A stretch of DNA of 56,253 bases, taken from contig BFEA01000127.1 in assembly GCA_003427395.1 (NCBI GenBank), forward strand, positions 685,309 through 741,561, read 5' to 3'. A program made the position numbers and the translations under genes. The notes below the pieces were generated by a model, which worked only from the letters and a program-made list of their open reading frames with translations, did no database searches and was not told the origin of the DNA. The stretch comes from Chara braunii. Lineage: Eukaryota; Streptophyta; Charophyceae; Charales; Characeae. Positions 29,020 to 40,905 of this stretch are shown piece by piece. Numbering within the stretch: position 1 is the stretch's first letter; each line of letters opens with the position of its first letter.

Positions 29020-29601
29020 TTGGCGCGGGAGTTCAACATAGAGGTATTGGACCCTCTCCCATCCGAGGATTTCGCACAGCTTCCTCTCCCGACCACGGGC
29101 TGCTTGCCGAGACTGCAATGCGCAGCATTATGTGCTCATCTTCACACCTATCTATCCTTCTATGCACCACCAACTTCGTCGACGAATGACGAAGCTGCAG
29201 TGGGGGACATCCTTGCGTATGTTACCAAGGTGGCCTGGGAGTTTCGCAAGCAGCGGTACGATGACAACAACGCACCGCTCTTCTATGTCCGCATCCAAGT
29301 TGGGCAAGCGTCCTGCAGCGCTTTGCTGGATAGCGGCGCGTCTCGCAATTTCATGAGCCAAGCCCTTAGGAAAATGGATGGCGTTGGCACACAAGTTCAA
29401 AGGAAGACAAACCCGACGACGATCAAGTTGGCGAACGGAAGGACGCAACAACTTGTCGACCGCTACATCGAGGTCGTACCGGTGTATTTCGCACCTCATG
29501 CATGCGAACCGGTGACGTTCGACATTTTGGACACGGACTTCGACATTATTTTGGGAATGCCTTGGCTTGCAAGTGCGGATCACACGGTCAACTTCCACTG
29601 A
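29020..29601 (+). pseudogene. pol: pol: aspartic protease domain
   Basis: Retropepsin-type protease that would process Gag-Pol. The active-site motif ALLDSGASRNFMS and the second hallmark FDIILGMPWL are both intact and correctly spaced (about 85 residues apart). The frame is the same as that of RT downstream but ends in TGA at 29599-29601, with two more stops before 29683. The junction with gag at 28773-29020 contains a frameshift. Confidence 0.88.
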
Positions 29602-29682
29602 CGGACTCTTACCGTCCGCGACGCTTTCGGTGCCGAAGTGTCGTGAACTATTCCTCTTCCGCACCCTTCGATCTGATGCCAA

Positions 29683-31299
29683 GTGGTGACGGCCAAGTCA
29701 TTCCGGGCTACTTGCGCTTACGAGCAGACCGACGAGATAGGCCAATGTTTCCTACGGACTGTCGCGGTAGCCGACTCTTCACCCACAGACTTGTCTTCGG
29801 ACCCCCGTGTGGTGCGGTTGCTTGACGAGTCCGCCGACATCTTCGAGTCACCTACCGGTGTGGTGTCGGATCGGTCGATCTCTCACGAGTTCATTCTGGA
29901 GGCCGGTGTCGTGTCACCGAAAGGTTGCATTTATCGCATGAGCGAGGAGGAGCTTACGGCCCTCCGCGCGCAACTCGATAACTTGTTGGACAAGGGTTGG
30001 ATTCACCCTAGTAACTCCCCTTATGGAGCGCCACTTCTCTTCTTACGGAAGAAGAACAAGGATCTACGATTGTGCATTGACTACCGCAAGCTCAACTCGC
30101 AAACCGTCAAGAATGCATGGCCTCTTCCTCGTATTGACGATCTTCTTGAGCGATTGGGTGGCGCGAAGTATTTTTCTAAGTTGGATTTGAAGTCGGGATA
30201 TCATCAAATTTCGATCCGGCCGAACGATCACTACAAATCCGCGTTCAAGATGCGGTACGGGCATTTTGAGTGGGTGGTCATGCCTTTTGGCCTCACCAAT
30301 GCCCCAACGACCTTTCAAGCGGCAATGACCAACGAGTTTTGTGCGATGTTGGATCGGTTCGTGCTGGTCTACTTAAACGACATTCTCGTCTATAACCGGA
30401 CATTGGAGGATCATCTTGAGCTGCTTGAGCACCTTCGATGAGTGTTGGAGACGCTCCGCCGCGCCAAGTACAAAGCCAATCGCGACAAGTGCGAATTTGT
30501 CCGGCAAGAGCTGGAATACTTGGGTCATTTTGTCACACCGGAGGGCATCAGTCCGTTGTCGGAGAAGATTCAAGCCATCCAAGAGTGGCCGGAGCTGCGG
30601 AACGTCACGGATGTTCGTTCGTTCCTTGGCCTTGCCGGCTACTACCAACGTTTCATCAAGGGATACTCGAAGATCGGGGCCCACTTGACCAAGCTTCAAT
30701 CCGAGGACCGACCGTTTGACTTCAGAGAAGATGCGCGGAAATTATTTTTGGCTCTCAAAGCCACACTATTATCTGCGGAGCTCTTGCGGATTTACGACCT
30801 GCTCTTGCCAACGCGCGTCACTACGGGTGCGTCCGGCTATGGCATTGGAGTCGTCCTCGAACAACACGATGGCGTGGACTAGCACCTGGTCGAGTACTTT
30901 AACAAGAAAGTTCCCGACGTGCACTCCATTGATGATGCACGCAAGAAGGAGCTCCTAGCCTTCGTCCACCTGCTCAAGTGGTGGCGACACTTCCTCCTTT
31001 GTCGAAGTCAATTCCAATGGGTAACGGACAACAATCCGTTGGTCTTCTACAAGACCCAAGACACCGTCAATAACACCATCGCCCGTTGGATGGCTTTCAT
31101 CGACCAATTCGACTTCTTTCCCGATCACATTCTCGGGACGTCTAAAAGTTTTGCGGATGTTCTTTCACGGCGTTCGGATCATTGTACCGCAGTCTATTCG
31201 ACCTTCGAGATCGGCGATGACGTGCGGGACAGCTTCATCCGCCGCTACCAAAGTCGACCCCGAGTTTCGCTACAAGTACGCGAATTGCTCCTCTCCTAA
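29683..31299 (+). pseudogene. pol: pol: reverse transcriptase and RNase H (catalytic residues lost)
   Basis: RT domains are clear: [71 protein letters not shown]. The catalytic box reads [10 protein letters not shown], so the first Asp of YxDD is Asn (AAC). A TGA at 30439-30441 precedes the connection region (NRDKCEFVRQELEYLGHFV, VRSFLGLAGYYQRFIKGYS). RNase H follows, with TTGASGYGIGVVLEQ, where the usual DAS aspartate is Gly. A TAG at 30880-30882 replaces Trp, then VTDNNPLVFY and FADVLSRR follow. All segments lie in one frame, so the lesions are point mutations. Confidence 0.93.
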
Positions 31300-32528
31300 T
31301 CCGGCGCCTTCTCACTACCGGATCCAAGAGGGGTAATTGCTTGTCCACACGTGGGGGAAGGATCTTCTTTGCATACCGAGTGACTCTCACTTGCATACAC
31401 GGCTTCTTGGCGAGTTTCACGATGCTCCCGCCACCAGACACTTTGGAGTCAATCGCACAATTGGCCGACTTCGTGAGCAATTTTGGTGACCCGGCCTTTT
31501 CGGCGACGTCACACACTATTGCGAGTCATGCGAGGTTTGGCGACGCTGCAAATCCCGCAACCATCATCCGTACGGTGAGTTGCGACCATGACCGGTCCCC
31601 TTGCGCCGAAGGGAAGCGATTGCCATGGACATCACCGGGCCTTTCCCCAAGCACAAGACCGGTGTGGATGGGATTCTCACGGTGGTCGACCGACTCACAA
31701 AGTTCACCACATTCTTGCCTAGCTGCTATCATGCCAAGGCACCGAAGTTGGCTGAAGTTCTTTACGCCGGTTGGATTCGAACCAAGGGTTACCACAAGGA
31801 AATCGTATGCGACCACGACACTCAGTGCATATCCCATTTTTGGTTAGCGCTCATCGAACGAAGGGGCTAATCTCTCAAGCCAAGTTCGGCTCCGATGGCC
31901 AAACGGAGAGGGCGCATCAGACCGCACAGGTTCTCCTTCACACTCTCATCCGTCCCGGCCAAAAGGATTGAGTTGAGCGGCTGCCGGATGTCGAGTTGGC
32001 ATACAACTCGTCCATCCACCCGGCTATCGGGATGTCGCCCTTCGAGTTTAAGCACGGCTCGCCGGTCACTTCTCCGTTGGACACAATCATTCCACAAACG
32101 GCCGACAGCGACGACCATCTTCTTTCTTGCGTCAGATGCAAGAGCTACTTGTCAAGGCACGCAACCAGATGGCCAAGACGCAGCAATGCATGAGCTAACA
32201 GGCCAATCGTCAGCGTCTTCCTTGCCCATTCCGCGTCGACGATCTCGTTTGGGTTTCCGCCTCGGAGTTCAGCCTTGAACAAGATATCTCTCGCGAGCTC
32301 CTCCCGAAATGAATGGGCCCCTGGCCGATCGCGGCACCCGTTGGGGATGCACCCGAAGGACCTTCCTTCACCATTCAGGTGCCCACCCACTTGCCCGTCT
32401 ACCCGGTCTTTCATTGCTCCAAGTTGGTTTTTTACACGCCAGCGGAACATGACGATTTTCCCGAACGAATATCGCAAGACCCACCCTCTATGGACGGTTT
32501 CCAAGAAGTCGGCGACATAATCTCCTAG
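31240..32528 (+). pseudogene. pol: pol: integrase (broken)
   Basis: DDE integrase for insertion of the cDNA. An HHCC-type region (FHDAPATRHFGVNRTIGRL ... YCESCEVWRRC) lies at about 31400-31560. The core has AIAMDITGPFPKHK (first Asp), IVCDHDTQCISHFW (second Asp) and GSDGQTERAHQT (Glu), so the D,D,E residues survive, but in two frames. ELAYNSSIHPAIGMSPFEF follows at 31990-32050, then an SH3-like region ending VFHCSKLVFYTPAEHDDFPE. Frameshifts near 31240, 31500, 31865 and 32150-32290 and several stops make it inactive. Confidence 0.88.
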
Positions 32529-32750
32529 CTACGCTACGGCAACAGGCCAACCGAGTACTTGGTACACTTTGCGTACTGCACTCACAAAGCTGACCGTTGG
32601 TGGACCCGTGCGGAACCCCAAGCAACAGCTCCAGATGTTCTCGCACACTATGAACGCAAGATGCAAGGCAAGCAGTATCTTCGACTCCACATCGCACCCG
32701 CGTCCAGGTTCTACCTTCAGATCGTCAGCTTCGCCCTCGACCCAGCTTGA
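32529..32750 (+). pseudogene. pol C-terminus: chromodomain-like segment
   Basis: After an in-frame TAG, the sequence NRPTEYLVHFAYCTHKADRW continues as WTRAEPQATAPDVLAHYERK. The order YLV-(K/H)-W/F-..-W---E/AE-....-L-.YE is that of a chromodomain, which in chromoviruses binds modified histones to target heterochromatin. The fold call rests on a short pattern; the domain is divergent. Confidence 0.6.
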
Positions 32751-32756
32751 CTTCAT

Positions 32757-32769
32757 AAGGAGGGGGGGG
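32757..32769 (+). promoter_or_regulatory. Polypurine tract
   Basis: AAGGAGGGGGGGG lies directly before the TGTTACA of the 3' LTR, the position where plus-strand DNA synthesis is primed. Confidence 0.9.
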
Positions 32770-34043
32770 TGTTACATGCTGCACCTGCAACAGGCTGCAC
32801 GGGCCATTTTCAGGCCTGTGTCGTTTTCAGCCCGAAAGTTTGAAAACAAGGGCCTACAGGCCCTGTGTCATTTCAGCCTAAAACAAGGCCTTTCCGGCCC
32901 TGAGTCTTTCCAGCCTTAAACGGAGGGCCATTTTCAGGCCCTCGTGAGATCGACCTGCCAGGAAACTCAGGCACCAGACCGGGGTTTTAGCACAGGCCAT
33001 TTTGGGCCTGTTTTCAAGACAACCCTTGGTTGGTCTTCAACGCCAGGGTCTGGCACGTTTTGGCATTGGCAAGAGCAGCCTCCTGGACGGGCCAGCACTA
33101 TATAGGACTGGCCCGCCCTGCAGGCTGCAGGTAGTTCCTAGGTACTTCCCAGACACTTCACGTGCAGTTCAGGAGGCCCTGAGGAGGCAGGAGGTAGTCT
33201 TCAGGATTCGGCAGCAGCACTCTGGAGGAGCGGTGCAGGAGTAGTAGTAGCGCTAGCAATAGTCTTCAGCGCTGGGCGCTAGTAGCGTTAGCAGCAGTCT
33301 TCAGCGTTGGGCACTAGTAGGAGCTAGAGTAGAACTAGAGGGAGAGAGATTGGGCGGAGGCCAGGGAGACTTACCTGCAGCGCCATAACTCCAGCTTGGC
33401 CTTTGAGGTACCTGCAGCACGACGCCATCTTCACAGGTTAGTAACTGGCACATGAGAGAGAGAGAGAGTTCTTCTTCTTCCTTTTCTCAGTCCACCATCT
33501 CCCTCTCATCCTCTCGCTACCTAACTTCACTGCATCAGTAGACTATGAGAGAGCGGGCTTGGTGACATTTTGATTCAGACTCGACATTGGGCTTCAGACA
33601 TTTGACGAGGGATTATCTGGGACTTGTAACGAAGACTTGGTGTTGACGACATTCCCATCTTCCCCCTTCTTCTTTGTCTGCTCCCCTCCTCTTCGTCTGT
33701 GTAGGGACTGGACCTGGCCCATTCTTCCTATGTGTAGCGCCAGGCCCCTTCACACCTTGTGATAAGGATGATGTATGTTTGGTCTGTATTGCGACATTGA
33801 TTGGACCAGTCGTTGGTATTCTAGCATTCTGCTGCGCTGTCTTGCACTACGTGAGAGAGGTCAGTCCTGGTCAGGTCAGGACTTGTATCTAAGTCTTCCA
33901 CTGCGCTATAAAGCACCATTTTTGTATGTATCAGGATGTACACTGCTTGTTGAGATTTCACTTGCACTGCATAGTCCATTCAGTCCTTCTCATCACATTG
34001 CGGATCCTCCGTTATTTATTTACATCGCCCAACTGGGTATGTA

Positions 34044-34046
<3 letters not shown>
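32770..34046 (+). repeat. 3' LTR (1,277 bp)
   Basis: It starts TGTTACATGCTG and ends GGTATGTAACA. It aligns along its whole length with the 5' LTR but lacks the rpoB insertion and the extra tandem units. Scattered substitutions show that insertion was not recent. A TATAAAG at 33907 matches the one at 26334. Confidence 0.93.

Positions 34047-34050
<4 letters not shown>

Positions 34051-34116
<66 letters not shown>
34051..34116. repeat. GA microsatellite
   Basis: This is the right-hand part of the GA tract that the chromovirus split. Confidence 0.97.
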
Positions 34117-34119
<3 letters not shown>

Positions 34120-36339
34120 GTGGCTCTAGCGGAGGATTAAATTTAGCGTCGGAATCTCAACTTTTTCATGAAGAGGTGCAGAAAATTATTCCTGTGCAGT
34201 GTGCACCATCTAACCTGACCTATGGTTGGTAGAGAAACTCCGGTAATCTATGGTGGTTTATGAAGAAGCGATGAAATACATTAGCAAAACCTGACCTCAC
34301 AATCCGGGAGAAACTCCGAGCTTCCCGTATATCAGACGACAACATTCCAAAAGCAATATGCACCAAACCAATACCAGCCATAGCTCTCGTGTACTGACTA
34401 TCAAGATGATTATACCTGGCCCCTCAGGTTGTCCTAGTAGCCTCCCCCAGTTTGCCACTGGATTGCCTTCATCCCTCGACTGTTCCCCAGATCTTTCTAA
34501 CAGGCCTCACACTCCTGTTACAACAGGTCACAGGGCTATGCCCCAGCACTGCGCAGCGTTGTTCTGGCATTGGCAAACCAGACTATAGAAAATTCCGCCC
34601 TCCTCAGTCTCTACTCATTGCCATCCTGAGCCGCTGCTGCCTCCGCCAAAAAAGAATGTCCTGATTCAATTTGTAGGCATTTCTCATCCGCCCCAGCTTG
34701 GGACAGTCCCACTCTCCTTTCCCCGTAACCCTAGAGGCATCCAGTTCCCACCCAAATCATGCCTCAGCCTACCCCTTACTCTAATCTGGCCCCGCTCGGG
34801 TATGATGCCACCCCTCACATCTACCCCAGCCCCAGAATAAAGTATCCCCCACAAATCTGCCCATGCCCCCTCCAGGGCATTCACTTCCCACTTTGTAAAG
34901 CCCCTGCAGAGTAGAGCTTTTCCCCACCATAGTACCCTACCGTTCTTCAAAGGATAATTGAGACGACACACAAGGGACAGGATCAGAATATCGTAGTGGA
35001 GAAAATATGGTCAATAAAATTTAAAATACCATTTATCCAAGAACCACATATTCTCTATTCTCGAGTAATCGGAGAGGGCGGCGCAGCGCGACCGGGAGCA
35101 CTGCGCCACCCGCACTCGGATTTCGGCCCTGCGGGAGCGGCGAACGCTGCGGTGCAAGGCGGGAGTTGATGATGCAGACGGCGAGAGGAGTAAACCTTGG
35201 GTTGACGGGACTTCTGTCTTGTAATCGGGGTCGGGACGCAGGATATTCCGAGGTAGTGCAGCGGGGAGAAGCGTGGTGAATGGACAACGGAGCCTGCTAT
35301 TGTTGGGTGACTTTTGTGGGGCCACGTGTATTTTCATCAGCAGGGTATGACGAATCCGGCAGCAGCGATGATCATGATACGAGGAACAATCAGCGGTGGT
35401 AGGAAGAGTCTCCCCCCTTCTTCCACAAAAGGGTAAGTACGAATTAGCATGTTTTTTTTGGAGGTTCGAACCCCGTGTGGTGGATCGCCAACCGGTTTGG
35501 TGAGGAGGTGCCACACTGTTTTTTATTCTTTTCAGGGATCGAAGATGACCGTCGATGGTTTTCGGTGTTAGCAGTGCCTTGAGCCTTAGAAGCTAGCAGT
35601 GGGCGGAAGGGTTCTTCCTTCCCCGAAGACGCTGGGGTAGGGTTTGGGGGGAAGGAGGTAAGTAGGTGCTGTCGAGGAAGGGGAGATGCAGGTTACTCGC
35701 TGATCTACTCAGGTGGTGATTGGTTAGCCCATGCTTTAATGATTGCTAATAACTATCCAAAATCCCTTGATCTTCTAATTTGGTCTCTCATTGATGATCT
35801 CGACTTAGGATTCCTGATTGTTCTTGAGTGTTTTCTCACGTCTTACTGTCAATTATGAAGGTTCTGATGGAGATTTCAAGTTATAATTCCTCATACATAG
35901 GTATTTTTCTCTCTCTATGTCCTAGAATAATTCTGAAATAACTCTTTGCAATATTCTAATCCTAAGAGTCTAATGCATTTGCCGATTTGGAAGTCATGAA
36001 TCAGACTGTGATTCTGATAGATTCACAATTCTGAATGTTTTTTACTAAACATAGCGTCTGAAATTCCAATCCGAAATTGGTCGGGATCTTCATGTATCCG
36101 TTTTTCCAATGGTTTTTTCTAATGATTGTTTCTTCCATAATCTAAAGTTTTTTTACTACTATCATTGTTGATCCATTTTTCAATCTTCTATACCAAGGAA
36201 ATTCCTAAGTTGGATTCAATTTGTCGTTGATTTTCTAGGGTATTTGTGGCGAGATATTTTTGTTTTTTTAATTTTGATCAGAATTGACCTACTTCTTTTT
36301 TTCAGAGTTTTGTCAGAAATTTGAATAGGGGCCCCATGG
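34117..36339. other. Non-coding stretch
   Basis: Contains dispersed-repeat member 2 (34440-34590). An isolated B-box-like GGTTCGAACCCC at 35463-35474 has no A box at a proper distance. The AT-rich part (35700-36310) includes positions 36180-36214, which recur at the very end of the window. The minus frame at 35011-35514 has no recognised domain. Confidence 0.45.
34440..34590. repeat. Dispersed repeat, member 2 of 3
   Basis: CCACTGGATTGCCTTCATCC, then CCCAGATCTTTCTAACAGGC and GGTCACAGGGCTATGCCCC, correspond block by block to 20697-20830. Confidence 0.6.
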
Positions 36340-37330
36340 GATGGTCAAGTGGAGCATCTTGTAGAGTCTTGGGGGATTTTGTTTTGAAGGAGGGGGCAAA
36401 GGGCATCAAATGATTCTTCGCAACGATGGAGAGGGGATGGAATAGGGCTTTCTAACGGATACCGGTCAAGAGAAACTCTTATCAGATGTGATTGGCGCTG
36501 TGTAGTTTAGGCTTTCCAATGGGTACCGGCTGATGAGTGTGAGCCTTGGCGCGATTGACATTGGGTAGTGTTGTTTTATCCCCTCGAGGACGGAGACTGA
36601 AATTCTTGTGGGGGCAAGGAATTTCAGGGTGATGATGGTGCCCGCCCTTTGCTGAGATAAGGTTCTCTGGACTCTTTACGAGGACGAAGTTTGGGAGAAC
36701 AAATGAGGTTCTTCCTTTCGATGATGGAGGCAGGATTGTTCGGGTTGTCTGTTTCTGGGGCTGCCTGTTTCCCTGAAGTTGTCCTATTCTTGTCAGAGAT
36801 AGTCAAGTGAAGTATTTTGTAGGGTTTCGGGGGAATTGTTTTGAAGTAGGGGAAGAGGCATGAAATGATTCTTTGTAAGGACGGAGAGGGGGATGGAATA
36901 TAGGGTTGCTTGACGGGTACCGGCTAGGGGGAGCTCTTATCAGATGCGATTGGCGTTGGGTAGTTTAGATTGTCCAATAGGTACCGGCTGATGAGGGCGA
37001 GCTCTGGCGCGATTGGCGTGGGTAGCGCTTGTTTACCCCTTTGAGGACGAAGACCTTAAGTTCTTGTGGGGGCAAGGAACTTCGGGGTGATGATGGTGCT
37101 CACCCCTTGCTGAGAAGCGGTTCTCTTAAACTCCTTACGACGATGGAGTTAGGAAGGACGGATGAGACTGGGATGGAGGGAGTCAGGGTGGATGCGATTG
37201 GCGCCAAGTATCTTGGCGGGTACAGGCCACTGGTTACTAACTCCACCTAGAACAACTTGAGGTTTTTCCTTTCGGTGACGAGTGTAGGATCTTTTGGGTT
37301 GACTATTTCAGGGGCTGCATGTTTTTATAT
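36340..37330. repeat. Tandemly duplicated ~460-bp block
   Basis: Blocks GGTCAAGTGGAGCATCTTGT, CTCTTATCAGATG, TGGGTACCGGCTGATGAG, CTTGTGGGGGCAAGGAA and GGTGATGATGGTGC occur in the same order from 36340 and again from about 36800. The offset is 458 bp, rising to about 554 bp at the end because the second copy has some 96 extra bases (37140-37250). Within each unit, GGTACCGGCT...GATTGGCG...GGGTAG is itself repeated, so this is a small higher-order repeat. Confidence 0.85.
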
Positions 37331-37354
37331 TTTATAATTTTGACCTATCATCAA

Positions 37355-37822
37355 AGATCGTCCCTGCTCAGTTAATCCCCTGATTTCCAGGGCAATCAAT
37401 GCTGGCAGGGGGAGGTCTTCTTAAATTTGTCTAAAAAAAGAGGTGTGCGGGAGAAGTAGATGGTTTGGATATCAAGCGTCCTACTAGTGAGGGGGCTAGC
37501 TCGTAGGATGGAAATAGGGTACAACAGCAGCGAAGATGGTGGCTCTGATGCAGTAAGTCTTGCCGAAGTGAGGTCAAGAGGATTGATGGGGGGTTTCTGA
37601 GTTGTTTCTGAACTTTGCTTATTTTGAGGTTTGTCGTAGTGATTTTCTAAGTAGCCCAATTTTTTTTTAGCCAAAGCCGGGTAATGGCCCAGGTGTCTCA
37701 AACTTTCAAATTTCTATGTAAATTTCTATATGGGACGATGGGGCCTATTCCCAGCACGTGTTGCTCCCCATGAATAGATTGGAGTCTAGTTCCCAAAAAA
37801 GAAAAAAAGAAAAAAAAAAAAC
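37355..37822 (+). mobile_element. LINE 3' end fragment, plus strand
   Basis: GCTCAGTTAATCCCCTG and GGGCAATCAATGCTGGCAGG (37359-37403) match the 3' UTR of LINEs B, C and G. CAAAGCCGGGTAATGGCCC (about 37672-37690) precedes the CACGTGC-type hairpin module (37731-37785), followed by an A-rich tail to 37822. No ORF2 sequence remains. Confidence 0.7.
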
Positions 37823-39420
37823 ACGTATTCTCAGTAGTGTCCGCGCCATCGGTAAGCGCCTGCAAGCCCCCAGGAGCCCCCCAGGAGCTCTTCATGAGGC
37901 ACCTTTCACCCTACAATCAAGCCGGTCACCAAGGTACACCGAACTGTCACGCGGCTTACACGAGGTCATAATCGAAATAAGCAGGTGCTGATCCTAGCGG
38001 CTCTGCATTCTCACTAATCCGAACTGATCAGGGCGGAGTACTCGCCTTCGCCCACTTACTCAATCTCGTGCAAATTCCAGCCCTCAGCCCTACTCCTTCC
38101 ACTCACTCCCAAACCAAGATCCAGACTCCACGACCGCCTAACCTTTTATCCTTCCTCCCAACCCTGCCCACCCACCAACGACATCGCCTCCTTCACGTAG
38201 TCCATCTCAATCCTCCCCCGTGACATATGTCCTTCCACGCATGCACATCTAACCCGCCCACACGGACCCCCTTCACACCCCGCCACCCCCAACCCAGCTG
38301 CTCCGAATTTCCTCCCCCCCGAGCATCCCCCACCAAGGCCGACCTTCCTCACCATCACAAGCCCACACCCCAAGGCCACAAGCCCCCCACTCTTTCGCGG
38401 ATCTTTCCCAACACACACACACACACACACGTACCGCACACATCCCCAACGACCCTGTCTCCCCCACATTATTTACCGTCCCATCCCACAGGACATAGCT
38501 CACCCACTTCAACACATCCGACCCACGTGGACTATCCCTCCCCTCACACACTCCCCTACCCCCCAGCATTCTCAGCCTTCCCGCTCTCAGCCTACCCCGC
38601 AAAGGATGATCCTCTCTCGTGTCACAAGACCATAGCAAGGTCACGCCCTCCCTCACTCCTTCTGGCCCACCCGCTTCACCCTTTGTTAGTCGCTCATCAT
38701 CCCCCTGCGCCTAGCAGTCCACACATAATTCTTGTAATCCTGGAGGAAGATTAGACCACCGCAAACCCCACCACTAGCCCACTCTACATCGATGCACGCC
38801 TTCTGGATCCATGTGGCGAAAGCTGAAAGTAGAGCTTAAAAGGTCTAATGCTACAAGACAAGCTGACGATTCCTGTTTTTTTGTCTGTAAAGAGCAGTGT
38901 GTTTTGAACAAAGAAAAGAGGAAGAAACCCAAACCCCAACAATCACAACTCTATTGTGTACGCTGATTGGTTTCAAACAGTCGGTTCTTACGTCTTCGAT
39001 GACACCTCCTCTTGCATGAACGGCGCGACAAAAGAATCTGATCCGATTCATTGTTTTTTTTTCCCGCTTCCATGACTTCACCTCCACCTGCTCACATATT
39101 CAAAACTCATTCCAAGGAGGCATGTAATCAAACTTCGATATTGAATCAGGTAGTCCCAAGATTAAAACTTAAAAGAATGCACGCGAAAATATAGACTAGG
39201 AAAATAAAATAAAATAAAATAATAAAAAATAAAAATAACTCAACCAACACCAGAGGAAAAACATAGAAACCACCTCAGGTTACCCAATCCAAAAATCAGG
39301 AAAACATAATCACATCATATAGGTCAGCATTGAGTGGACACAGACATGGCTCAAACCTACCATCCCCGCCACAATACGGTAGCAACAACAAAAACAGCCA
39401 CCTCAAAGGACCCCTCCCAG
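37823..39420. other. Non-coding stretch
   Basis: C-rich on the plus strand from 38080 to 38720, with a (CA)n tract near 38411-38430. The long Pro/Thr/His-rich plus frame (38227-38754) and Gly/Val-rich minus frames reflect base composition. AAATA repeats lie at 39199-39235. Confidence 0.5.
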
Positions 39421-40680
39421 ATCACATTCAATGTGGGAGACACTTCGATTCCAGTTAGAAGCCCCAAAAATTAAAGGAGAGAAAGTCACAATTAAAGTCA
39501 GGAGCGTTAAGGACAACACCGACGAGGAAGTGACTGCTTTTTAGCCAAAGGACAAGACCGCCGACACCAACGCGACATATGAGAAGCACGCACTCATCTT
39601 TTTTTTTTTTTTTTTTTCCAATATCGGGGCAAGACAATCCCCCATTGAGAAAAGAAAATGGATGGTGAACACCATCCAGGAACATGAGAACATCAAAACA
39701 GATATGGACAAATTTTCCCTGCTTGGTCTGAGTGGGACCATGATGATCGTGGTTTTCAAAAACGCAGGTCAAGCAACACATCTGTTGGAGAAATGTGAGA
39801 CTTTGAATTGCAATGGCTCTGTTTGCACCCTATCACGCTAGAAGCCGGAGGCAGACCAGCGAGCTGAAGTCTCACGGGAATGCCTCCTACAAACAATGAC
39901 TGATGAGGGAGAAGTTATGGGACAGTTTGACAACATCCCCCCCAAGAGGCCATTCCCTGATTAAGGATCGATTGGAAGTCGAATACCCTGCAAACCAAGT
40001 GTTAAAGTGGGTCCTCTTCACACCTGACTTCCTGGCCGCCCACTGCGATTCCGTAACAGCAATCCTGAAGGTACAAACCGACGACCCCCCGATGTTCTCT
40101 GAGGAGTGGCAATGTCTCATAGGAGGTGAAGTCACATCAATGACAATTTCTACCACAGCCTCGCCAATCTGCTTCAGGTGCAGAGAAAGAGGTCACCTGA
40201 GAACTGATCCCAAATGCCCGCTCTTCCCTGAGCAGAAAAAGTTGAAACAGAACATGCTAGTCGAAGTTGAAGAGGCCAAAGGAATCTGGTTCGTTAATGA
40301 TGCAGATTACGATGGCTGGGTCTTTGACAACAACATCCCGAAACCTAAGTGGATATGGACATACACAAACACAACTCCGACAATCAAACAGCCAGACATC
40401 TTTCCCCCATCAGACAACAAGTGGCGCCATATTCGAGCAAAAAAGATAACGTGGATTCCAGGAAAAATCCACTCAGATCCGATGATTGATTCCCGGACGA
40501 TCAAAGAAGAGAAAAAAACACGAAGACCTGATGTGGGATCTTGAGTCAACCAGTCAGCAAACTGCAGACTCCCTCTCTAATCGGGAGGATGACGACAAGA
40601 GGAGAGACTCTGTCATGAGGACATCAGTGCCCCCCCCCCCTAGATTGGCATCCACGCCCAAGCACTGTCCCTTGCCTTGA

Positions 40681-40905
40681 TGCATTCGAAGAATAAAGTT
40701 TTCCAGGGTGGTGAGGGATGGGGTTAATATCGACAGACTCGGTGTCGCTATCTGTTAATTGCAAGGCAGGGTCATTGCGAGCACCTACCTGTCAGATAGT
40801 CACAAAACCTGCTAAACATATGACATAACTATGTGTGCTGCATATAACTCATGTAACTCATTTATCTCTGGCTCTGATATAAAAAATAAAAAAAAATAAA
40901 AAAGA
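40681..40905 (+). mobile_element. Possible A-tailed insertion in ORF1
   Basis: Coding character disappears between 40681 and 40905 and resumes after an A-rich tract (AAAAAATAAAAAAAAATAAA, around 40880-40903). A short retroposon would explain this, but no target duplication is evident. Confidence 0.35.

Larger units (their letters stand above)
24988..34046 (+). mobile_element. Ty3/gypsy chromovirus, complete but inactive (9,059 bp)
   Basis: Two LTRs bounded by TGTTACA...TGTAACA enclose, in order, a primer binding site, a long leader, gag, protease, RT, RNase H, integrase, a chromodomain-like C-terminus and a polypurine tract. Protease-RT-integrase order defines Ty3/gypsy, and the C-terminal chromodomain-like segment points to the chromovirus branch. 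A GA microsatellite on both sides hides the 5-bp target duplication (GAGAG versus CACAG). Stops and frameshifts interrupt every domain, so it could move only in trans, if at all. Confidence 0.93.

Noticed and set aside
35011-35514. 167-residue minus frame and the B-box-like GGTTCGAACCCC inside it
   Set aside because: No domain, no A box at a tRNA-like distance, no fold.
38227-38754. 175-residue Pro/Thr/His-rich frame
   Set aside because: C-rich DNA without stop-forming bases; no motif, and the opposite strand is also open.
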